Below, in pieces: positions 55,078 through 64,000 of a stretch of DNA of 64,000 nt. Under the pieces are notes generated by a model. The model saw only the letters and a list, made by a program, of their open reading frames with translations. It ran no database searches and had not been told where the DNA came from. Origin of the DNA: Eutrigla gurnardus (Eukaryota > Chordata > Actinopteri > Perciformes > Triglidae); contig OY741266.1 of assembly GCA_963514095.1 (NCBI GenBank), positions 3,613,501 to 3,677,500 on the forward strand, in the 5' to 3' direction. The position numbers and the translations under genes were made by a program. Each line of letters opens with the position of its first letter. Within the stretch, counting starts at the first letter, position 1.

Positions 55078-58000
55078 GACCCATTGTAGCGTATACGCGT
55101 TGTCTTTAGAGCGTCATTACTCCTTAATGGTTTGAGCTAGAAACGTGTTTTTTTCTTCTTAAACTAGAGAAACGGGGCTAAACAACGGTACTCTGTTTGC
55201 CCATGTGAGCCATTTATATCTGACAACAAAACTAATGTGTAAAGTTGTAAAAGAAGTGACATTCAAGATCAAAAATTTGTTTTTAAATGTCTTTAAATGT
55301 ATGGGCTAAAATCCCCTATTATAGTGTTTAGAAGTATTTATTGAGTGATACACACAGTTAGGTGAGGTTGTGCTGATTCTGGGGATGTGTAGAACTTGAT
55401 TATACTGTAAAAAATTACAATTTTATAGGGAAAAACACAAAAGGGCTAAGCTAATCTAACTGCCTGCTAGCTTAGCTCGTTGTTGTTACTGCCATAAGAA
55501 TGGTAACACATTTCTCTTCTAACTTTGATCAAGAAAGCCAATAAGCACATTCCCTAAAATGTTGCACTATTGCGTTAAAGGCATCTTGGAAAATGTTTTT
55601 TTCTTACAATTTTTTTGACAGTTCATTTATTAAAATCAATAAATGTTAAAATAAATCAACTCTTTAGTCAAATGTGAAAATAACAGTTAGTTGTAGCCCT
55701 AATACACTGGTTGTGCTATTTGAAATCAGTTTTACACTGGCAGTGAAAGAACACCTAGCCCATTTTTATTCCTGTGAAGTAGCATCGACGTCTGACCTTT
55801 CTGAGACCTATGAAAGTGTGCATAGCCGAACCTTATTAGCAGCCTTTTGCCGGGTAAATGTTCCTTCCAGAGGAATCTGAGCAGATGTGGTGTTGGAGCC
55901 GGGCTGTATGCAGAGAATGTTGGAGAAGGACTGGTAATCGGGTTGCAGAACTGACAGTGGGCCAGTGGCAATCAAATGCAATGGAACAAGCCTGGGGATC
56001 AATACAAGTCAGTGATCGCAGACAGACAAAGGTTGTTTAGTAGCAGGCAGCACTAATTGAAATCAATGGCAAATCTGATGACAGTTCTTAACCTTTACAC
56101 CTCTGAGGATTCATAAATGAGTGAGAATGATGGCAGAGCAGCAGGCAGACTGCCGTCTCTGAACAATTACTTTCCCACCCCCAACACATTTGTTTTTCTG
56201 CTGATTCACACTTTTGAAGATGCCTAACAAAGCCATTAAATGAGGTTACATTGCCCTGGATCAATACAGTAGAAGTACTAACACTCTAGTTTAATGGTGA
56301 TTCTGCTGAATGTGCGGTTTCGTCAATAAAAGGTGAATAAAATATGCATGTGGAACCACGATGGGAGGTCATTCAGCTGGTAATTGACTCATTCACTGAG
56401 GAAAAAGAAGTCAAAGAAGGCCACGGAATTTAAATCTAATTCATGTAGATTTGCACGGGCCAGGTGAACGGGGTCCATCAATCGGGATTGAACACAATTT
56501 ACATGAAATTACACGTAAATGCCCTTAAAAGCGGCGGTTAATTGATTGAAAAGCCGCAGTGCATTTTGTATGGATGATGGAGCCGAGCGGTCAGGTGTCA
56601 ACCGGCCTGAGAATGGAAGATGAGACTGAGACCGGACGTTTTAATCACCGCACATCAATAACAAATCAGGCAGCGCGGCACGACAATAACAAATTGTCAA
56701 GAGGAATCATGAGAAAACATTTGAAGCAGATTGGTCACTGACTGCGGTGACGCTTTCGATTAAGGGATCCTTTTCTGGCCGATAGCTCATATTTCAGGGC
56801 TGAAGCAATAAGACATTCTTGTATGATTGCAACACCATCTAGCAGCTATATTTTAACTATTTGGTCCGATATTCACACAAGAGGTGCTCTCAGCCTGAAT
56901 TGCATGTGAGTAGGAGTACAGTATTCCAGAGACATCGGGACAAGGGTGTGAGATAACTCGCACTAAAGGGTTTAAACATGTATAATGCAGCTCTATGGAA
57001 ACAGCACTCACAACCAAACCGACTCTCTATACCTTAATGATCAAATATTTCTATATACTTCACTGAGCAATTTATTGGTGACCCTCACAAGTGTGCTCCG
57101 TTTAAATGCAAGAGAGTCATTTCACTCTGTAGGAGTAAGAGCATGCTTGACATGTGTGAGATGATGAGGCATAGAATAATGTGCGAGATGAATCTTTATT
57201 GATCGCGCTGTGGGAAATCAGTCATGCAGGTCCAGCCATGTTGTACCTTTCTGGTGTCGTACTTCAAATCAAAGCAAACTCTAATTGAGATGTAGCAGAA
57301 TATTTTATTTCTTCATCATCTGCAAAGTTAAATATTTTCAAACGAAACAAGATATTCCACTTGCACCAGCTGTTGCTTCGTGACGGCTAGCTTTTAAGGT
57401 CCTAAGGTCCTTGGGAAACTACAGAAGAGGGCTGTGCATTATACTATCAAAGTATTCTCATTTGAAACCAGAACAGTACGCCTGTATTTGAACAACGCTT
57501 TGATTCATGCACAGACACACTCCCTGATCCCACTGCTTAATCCCTTCATTGGCTGGGACAAGGACACGTTGACAATTTAAGACCTCTTCCCTCAAACTCT
57601 CTTAAACAGTCCTGTTGACCGATCACAACATTGTCTGCAGGATTTAGAAACATGCTTTTAATTAATCAGCTTGTAATGGAAAACCCAACTGGGTAAACAC
57701 ACTCTCAATGAGCTGACATTTCCTCAGAATGACTAATAGATCGGGATGATATTTTGAGAAGTTTCAGCCACACTCAAGTTTGTTTAACAATATTTGCATA
57801 GCATGGAGTGTTTAATAGCTCCAAGTGGGATTCAGTGGATTCAGTTCATTCTAGTTTTATAGATCCTCCTGTCTCATTATCCTCGATAATGGCTAATGCT
57901 CTGGTCGGTTATTACAGTAATAGTATTTTAATTATGTTCTCTGAAGATTTTACATATATTTACTAATCAAAAAGGTAATTACTTTCACATGTACTCCACA

Positions 58001-58190
58001 GAAAGATATAGAAATAGTTAGTTTGGCCTTTTTTGAACAATTCCAGATGAAAATGTTAAATCATCTGTATTTATTATTTATGTAGCTGACAAACACCCTC
58101 AGGTTAACTCTCACCTTCCAACTTTGAACAAAACCAGCTGATTCCTGAATATAACCTTACATAGAAGTAAACTGAAGGCAAGATAATTTG
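55078..58190. other. Intergenic, no recognised gene
   Basis: AT-rich single-copy-looking DNA; a candidate conserved element is listed separately at 56430-56770. Confidence 0.45.
56430..56770. promoter_or_regulatory. Candidate conserved non-coding element
   Basis: Dense in homeodomain-like and other factor words without repeats or coding: GATCCATCAATCGGGATTG-type, ATTTACATGAAATTACACGT, GGCGGTTAATTGATTGAAAA and TAACAAATTGTCAAG. The composition is unlike the transposons. No comparison with other species could be made. Confidence 0.3.
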
Positions 58191-58194
58191 TATA

Positions 58195-58385
58195 GCACCA
58201 TTCATACAGGAGGCAATTCAGAGTGATTTACAGAGGCACAGACATACATCGATGGTAAAGACATTAAAATATAATAACAGTTAAAGTGCAATTTGAAAAC
58301 AATAAAACAAGCAAATGAAACAGCTGAAGATTGCAATATTTTAAGTTAATGAGAAAGCTGCAGTAAACAATGTTTTCAGCCTTGA
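58195..58385 (-). mobile_element. LINE 3' UTR fragment
   Basis: TATAGCACCATTCATACAGG and AGAGTGATTTACAGAGGC correspond to the 3' UTR start of the 10678 L2 copy (TATAAGGCACCTTTCATACA). Confidence 0.55.
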
Positions 58386-58585
58386 TTTGTCGCCTCAGGT
58401 GACTCAGACGTTACTTTACTTTTCTCTTTCTGTTCTTCGGGCCAAACTGTATATAAAAAAACAACAACATACACTGAGAGTGAAGGGCTTTCATTTTGAA
58501 AAACAATCATCATCTGAACTTTCCAGTTGGAACATGATTCTATGGGGCTTTCATTTTGGAAAAAAAGATTTGTCCCTTTTACATT

Positions 58586-59300
58586 TATATTTAGGTCATT
58601 TAGCATACATGACTTTTGTCCAAAGCAACTTACAAGAAGTACATTTGTCAAAAGAAAGTGAAACAACAATATATCGCTGCCGGTACAGTGAGGATGTCAA
58701 TAGAACAAGTTTCACAAGTGTTACAGCTCTCGCCGTAATTTAGTATGAGTGTGTTTTTCTTTGTGCAGAGTGAGCGCTCCTGTCTCTTCCCAAAGATCCT
58801 GTGGCTCCTGCACCTCATTGGCTCTGCATCCCGGGTACCAGCGAGGGATCAGCTGTAAAAGAAGCGGGAATACAAGAGCGATGATGCTAGAGGAAGCTGT
58901 GGGCTATGGTGAAAGCAACACCGTAGATTGGAGACAGTGAAATTGTATCAGTGACCGTACGTCGGATAAGTTAGAGTGTTTGTTAGCCTGAGAGTGCTAA
59001 AGTGTCTGTGAGTGTGTGCTCTGGGTAAAACCAGAGCATGCGTGTGTGAGTTTAGGGAAGCAGTAGGGGTGAGCTGCCTTTTTCTTTACTTCAGTTTTCT
59101 CCTGTTTTTGATTTGGGTAGGGGGTTAGGGTCAGCATTTGTCTTTTTGTTTCTTTTCTTTTCTATAGGGTTTAGTTAGTTTTGGGATTTGGAGTTTAGAG
59201 CTTGGTTTTCTTTGTCGTTTTCAGCCTAAGCTCACGAGGGGGAAGGCTATGCAGAGTCCAGTGAGTGTGAGTCTTGAGTCTCTTGCGGAAGCCAGAGTCT
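58586..59300 (-). mobile_element. L2-type LINE 3' end with an unidentified insertion
   Basis: ATTTAGGTCATTTAGCATAC and TTGTCCAAAGCAACTTACAA form the tail. GTGAGTCTTGAGTCTCTTGC at 59268 matches the same LINE further in. Between about 58745 and 59215 lies sequence not seen in the related copy at 41744. Confidence 0.6.
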
Positions 59301-59529
59301 TGATTTGTCCTGAGTCCCTTGTTAAGATACAGTTACCTTTTGAGGCTTCCTTTTTGAAAAAAATAAAAAAGTAAATAAACGGCTCCATCTTTTGTTTCCT
59401 GTTAATATACATATATTCTGTATGATGTGGAAAGGTAGCCAATGCAATAAAACTAAAACTGGTGTAATAGTTTATTTTCACAACAGCCATTTTACACGTC
59501 ATTGCAGGGTCTAATTAATAACACGTATT

Positions 59530-59800
59530 ATGGCCTTGTTCCATTTTCCTTGGCAGCTGTACCAAGCTAAGAGGTATACACCATACTCCCACAAACAAAA
59601 CTGATACCAACCCTCCATCAAACTACTGGCAAGATGGCCCACCAGTTTGGAGACCGCACATTTTTCTGACGGCCCATTCATTTTGAAACCTCAACAGTCT
59701 GAAAAATGTCCCAATTTCTTTGTCCGATAAAACAAATGGCCATTGTTTCAAGGAAACCATTGTTCCCAAAATAAGCACAGTCCCTTTAACAAACAGAAGC
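59530..59800 (+). repeat. Dispersed repeat F, copy 2
   Basis: Same order of words as 53785-54060 (TTCCTTGGCAGCTGTACCAA, AGTCTGAAAAATGTCCCA, CCATTGTTTCAAGGAAACCA). Confidence 0.65.
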
Positions 59801-60927
59801 ACAAAGCTAACAAGAGATTGAGGTAATATTTGAAGACATTCCTGTGTGAATGCTGGATGATGTTTTAAAGCTGCCATTGGACTGTACTGCTGGCTTTAAT
59901 CTGTAGTAGTTGAAGGACTATGGAGGAATTAGAAAAGTGGAATGGGCTCGTATTATATGTCAGATTAACAAGGTGAATAATACACATAATGGTTTATTTG
60001 GTGACATTATATGAATAAGCACACATTTTAGGACCTTTTGACCAAAAATGATACGTGAAGAGTGAAAATTGTGGGGATGTAAGCAGGTTTAAGATATTAT
60101 TTCAGAAGGTTGTAGAGCTCCTCTCCAATCAGAATGTCCCATCCCATACACATTAATGTAAAAAGCTTCAGAGGAAGTTGAATATTTTAAAAGGTTTTAA
60201 TGCCATTTCAAAGTTGGATCACACCCATAATGTACTGTATGAACGATATGACATTTTTGAAAGTTTGAATGAACTTTAAATTTCAAAGTATGAATGAATA
60301 GATGAAGGGTTATACAATGATGGGCCAGCAGAACAATGGCATGGCACCAACAATTCGGCTGAAAATTGTTAAAGTAACGGGAATAGCAACTGCAATGTAA
60401 TTACACAATTTCTCTGATAATTCCAGGATTTTTCAAAACAGGGATGCACAACAAAATGCAGTCATAACCCATTTGCTGCACACACAAAAAAAGATGACAG
60501 GCATTCATTCCTGTCACACATGCATTCATTCTCTGGGCAAATAACATGGCAACCATATAAGATTAAAAATACAACATGAGGGGAACATTGTCCATGAACT
60601 CTGACATTGTTTGAGCATCAAGCATCATTGATGTTCATGATGAGTCCACCACCTCTCATCACACCAGAGTCCTGTCCTCTGTCCTACTATCCCTCTTGGG
60701 TCAGTTGAGTCCACTTTCAGTGGCGTTTGGTCCAGCAGGTCCGGTGGGGTTTATCCAACTCCTAAATGTCCTTCTCCGATGTTAATGAGTGTATTCTGGT
60801 ATATACCAGGGTGACAAATGCATGTGACGCTGCATCGTGGAAGCCTCAGTGTTGCACTTCTCTTCCTGTTGTTACTGTCGTCCTGATGATGCTTAATCAG
60901 AAATGGATGAAACAAATGTCTCCTGTG
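59801..60927. other. No recognised gene
   Basis: AT-rich; an ACATTTTTGAAAGTTTGAAT-type region and short A/T runs only. Confidence 0.4.
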
Positions 60928-61168
60928 TCTGTGGTCTCCCAGAGGTCTATGATAGTAGCTCACATTAGTCCAGAGACCGGACCAGACTGTGTGGAGAAAC
61001 CAGAGACTGTCTGTGGTCCCCCAGAGGTCTACGATAGTAGCTCACATTAGTCCAGAGACCAGACCAGACTATGTGGAGAAACCAGAGACGGTCTGTGGTC
61101 CCCCAGAGGTCTAGATAGTAGTCCACTTTAGTCCAGAGACCAGACCAGACTATGTGGAGAATCCAGTT
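60928..61168. repeat. 82-bp tandem repeat, about three units
   Basis: TCTGTGGTCxCCCAGAGGTC begins at 60928, 61010 and 61092, spacing 82 bases; each unit holds TTAGTCCAGAGACCAGACCA and GTGGAGAAACCAGAGAC. Confidence 0.9.
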
Positions 61169-61179
61169 TTTCAATTGTC

Positions 61180-61362
61180 AATTTTTAAGTGGCATAGACG
61201 CCTTTTATTAGCAGTGGACAGATCAGAAACATAGGAGAGAGAGGGAGTGTGACATGCAGCAAAGAACCTCCGGCCTGGATTCGAACCAGGGTCGGCTGCG
61301 TATGTACGTAGGTTCGTACATGGCATGCGCTCTAACCACTCCGCCACCTGTGCGCCCTTCAG
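61180..61362 (-). repeat. tRNA-derived SINE
   Basis: The minus strand begins GCGCACAGGTGGCGGAGTGG, an A box (TGGCGGAGTGG), and has the B box GGTTCGAATCC; it continues CTGCATGTCACACTCCCTCT and ends ACTGCTAATAAAAGGCG. A pol III-type head with an unrelated tail is a SINE rather than a tRNA. The insert with CGTACATACGCAGCC between the boxes distorts the tRNA fold. Confidence 0.85.
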
Positions 61363-61369
61363 CATCCCT

Positions 61370-62589
61370 TTTATCCAATTATTGCAATTAAATTACAGCT
61401 AAAATAAAAATTTTTAATTTACATTTTTAAGGTTCATCCAGCTATGGAAACCAGCCGGCGTCAAGATGATATTATGAACTCAGACAGGACATGGGTTGGT
61501 TTCCTAGGGGATCTGGGACACAACATGTACAAAGTATTAATAGTGGTTATTTCAGCCATGATTGATGAAACCTTGTTGGTGTCTATGTGGAGGTAAGCCC
61601 CGCCTCCTCTCCAGTGATGTGAACACAACACAACTGATTCCGCGGTCAAACAAAATTTGCTTCACGTTTGGTGTGAACACACCATTACACTGCTCATTAC
61701 AGAATAAGTAATCCAATTACTGTAAAGCAATACATAGTTATGGATTATTGCCAAACTCTGCTCACAAGACATTTGTAAAGAGCACAGTTACATCACAACA
61801 TTGAAACCACCAAACAAATATTAGTTGCTTTATGAAGTTTGAGAATGAAACTGTACTACTTATTACTTGGTGTAGCTGAACTTTCTAGTCTGAAACGGAT
61901 AACAGCACGTTGCATTGATGAGCAATTGAAAATGCCACATCAGCGTGACCTCAAAGTAGTCTTTGAAAGACTGAAATCTCAGCAGCTGCCAAAGTAATTG
62001 TTGAGTCTCTGGTATTGAACAGAAACTGCCATCAACCTCCTACTGATAATGCAGGCATTTGTGTTGAGGCAGTAACCTTTACCTTTTCTCATTGACAGAA
62101 AGTCCACTGCTGTTTTTTTTCTAGATATTGTACAGCTTCACATTCACAAGTCCACACCATTACACCAACATTGCCTGTTGCAATCACAGCCTTTTCACAG
62201 CCTTTTCTTCCAGGGCCTATTATCACCTCATCTGAATCAGTGTGTTGTTTTCTCCTGAATAGGACAAATTCACGGCAATGTCTCCGTCCAGAGTCCAGAT
62301 GCTTGTGAGAATATATGGTGAGTCAGAGCTAAAACCAGTATTTCCTTGTTGCTAAATCCGATGGTGAAGTTGTGGAGGTCGGCGTGGTGCAGCATAAGAG
62401 GAGAGAGAGGTGGGGACCAGCTCTCGGGAGCTGCAGGTGATCTGGCTTGATTAACCGGCCATGTTGTACTCCATAGCCGAGCATCTTGGTACGAACGGAC
62501 ATCCAAGACCAAGTGCCAATTGTATAAAGTGTGTATAAAAGAGCACATCAAAAGAACTTGATGAGGACCTAACTCTTGTTTCTATTTTT
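61370..62589. other. No recognised gene
   Basis: The frame 62270-62551 on the minus strand has no recognised domain. Confidence 0.4.
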
Positions 62590-62682
62590 TCCCTCTTACT
62601 TTATCGGCAATGACATGTTGTGGTTTCTTTTGGAAGTCGCTTTGGACAAAAGCGTCTGCTAAATGCCCTAAATGTAAATGTT
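62590..62682 (+). mobile_element. LINE 3' tail, plus strand
   Basis: GGAAGTCGCTTTGGACAAAA, GCGTCTGCTAAATGCCCTAA, ATGTAAATG: the mirror of the tails at 41744 and 58586, with little 5' sequence. Confidence 0.8.
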
Positions 62683-64000
62683 ATTTTGTCCTCGCTAATT
62701 TATGACTTTGTAGTCTTGTAAATTTGCGAGTTATTTTTTCAAAAATTTACGACTTTAATTGTATAGAAACAAATTACACACACCAAACAATGAAGGGAGG
62801 AAACTCTGGTTCCACGCTAAATGAAATAAAATTGATGAGCAAACGGCACCCCCATATTAAATAAGTATTAAGTAAGTAGCTGTGGCTCAAACATTACACC
62901 GTTGCATCTTCCTTCTCTCCCTGTAGACCAGCTCACTCACTCAACGCAATCTCATAAAAACACAAGGACGCCTGGTGATAGGTGTATAAAGAACCCATAC
63001 AGACCAAGATGGAAGAGGGACAATACATATCAGTAGTGTTTTACATTACATTTCTTTTCTTTATAATAAATGAACCTAAACCAGGTTTCTTAAGGAGAGG
63101 CTGAATAGGAAGCTTCATTCACGATGCTGAGAAGCCGAGGGGCGAAATCACACAAAACAGTCTTTGAACAACTTGGATGGAAGAATATCAAATTTACAAG
63201 TAGTGAGATTAGTATTGGAGACAATGTCGCCCAAACAGGCAATGGGAGTAAACTCATCGGACAGCGTGGTGAAGGGAGACGGCTGAGGTGAAAGTAAAGG
63301 TAGAACGATACCTCATAATACTATATATCTGTCATTTAATATGCTGCCATTTCATTGTATTATACCTACTGCTGCTAATATCTTTAGTGGTAATCATCTT
63401 CTCCTAGTTATTGCTCTTATTTCTACTATTACTGCTCTCATTAAAGCTGTCATTTCTGTCATATGGATTGACTATGTGGTCATTTCCGTTGATTATTCTG
63501 GACATCTATTGCACTAGTCCATCCTGAGAGCGGGGTCCCTCCTCTGTAAGCCTCTGGTGTTTCTCTGCTGGTGTGAGGTGGACACAGGCCAAACGGACCA
63601 GCATGCAGCAGGTGGAATGGTCCATGAAATCAGCTAAACATCCACAACTGATGACTGAAACCATTGTTTCTGTTAAAAGATATATTTAAAGATGACATAT
63701 TTGAAAATGATCTCGTAGAAATGTGGGTAAAATCGGTGCAAAAACCCGTCTCTATGTGAGGATTGTGTCGGGGCTGAGCAACGCTGTTGTCCCTGCTGAT
63801 GTTTATTTTTCTTATTTGTGTGTCTGGACACGATGATCACTGTGTTTATCTGTTTTCGTAGCTGCAGGCACACGGTGATGCCGCACATGCTGATGATGTC
63901 TATTATGTGATCATCCGCCATGACTATTTTTTTGCACACCTCCCCTATAGATCAAATGCACTCTGTTGATTTGCCAGGCTCACAATGAAGCAAGCTTCCT
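62683..64000. other. No recognised gene
   Basis: AT-rich; the minus-strand frame 63673-63939 has no motif that I can name. Confidence 0.4.

Noticed and set aside
61262..61362. A functional tRNA gene
   Set aside because: A and B boxes are present, but the spacing and arms do not fold as a tRNA, and a SINE body follows.

Overview
The window looks like intergenic DNA from a teleost fish. The evidence is the mixture of transposons: CR1/L2-clade and L1/Tx1-clade LINEs, a DIRS-type fragment, hAT, CACTA, Harbinger and piggyBac-like DNA transposons, TTAA-target elements, a tRNA-headed SINE, and fish-type LINE 3' tails of the 'AGACGCTTTTGTCCAAAGCG' kind. I found no host protein-coding gene, rRNA, functional tRNA or CRISPR array. 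Every coding signal I can support belongs to a transposon, and nearly all are damaged.

Layout. 1-2800: minus-strand L2-clade LINE with an ORF2 reading frame that is open to the left edge and is separated from ORF1 by one in-frame TGA. 2942-7200: a hAT fragment, an L2 endonuclease fragment with two tandem ~272-bp 5' units, a LINE 3' end, and a plus-strand LINE endonuclease fragment split by a TIR element (copy A). 7200-15635: an almost full-length but broken minus-strand L1/Tx1-type LINE. It carries a 169-bp insertion and a 3.7-kb TIR transposon, and that transposon itself contains a 5'-truncated L2. 15636-18824: a complete CACTA-type element with a six-exon passenger gene (minus strand) and a transposase tail (plus strand). 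19330-20094: copy B of the TIR element. 20500-24224: a Harbinger pseudogene containing a hAT and another TIR element. 26616-27577: copy C. 28010-31400: dispersed repeat D, split by a 3-kb BED-finger hAT.

31400-38850 is mostly unrecognised sequence with a DIRS fragment, a SINE-like repeat and a hairpin-ended MITE. 38854-46830 is again dense in transposons: a hAT with a minisatellite, a TTAA element with a P2X7-like coding remnant, L2 and L1 fragments, a piggyBac N-terminus and a full SINE-like repeat. 46830-64000 is mostly AT-rich unique sequence with short LINE tails, D repeats, a SINE and an 82-bp tandem repeat; parts may be conserved regulatory DNA.

The genes do not form a host pathway. 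Their relation is historical: target-site duplications (8 bp for hAT, 3 bp for CACTA and for the GGGCCCTAG elements, 4 bp for the GGGYCATTC elements, TTAA, 7 bp for one L2) let the order of insertions be read directly. In three places, removing an insertion and one copy of its target duplication gives back a continuous LINE reading frame.

Strongest candidates for something not well described: the CACTA element with its spliced passenger gene; the GGGCCATTC element with repeated TTACGGTWGTGAC motifs and a basic protein; the TTAA element with a P2X7-like N-terminus; and the UGA-CGG junction in the L2 LINE. Family names come from motif recognition only; no database search was possible.
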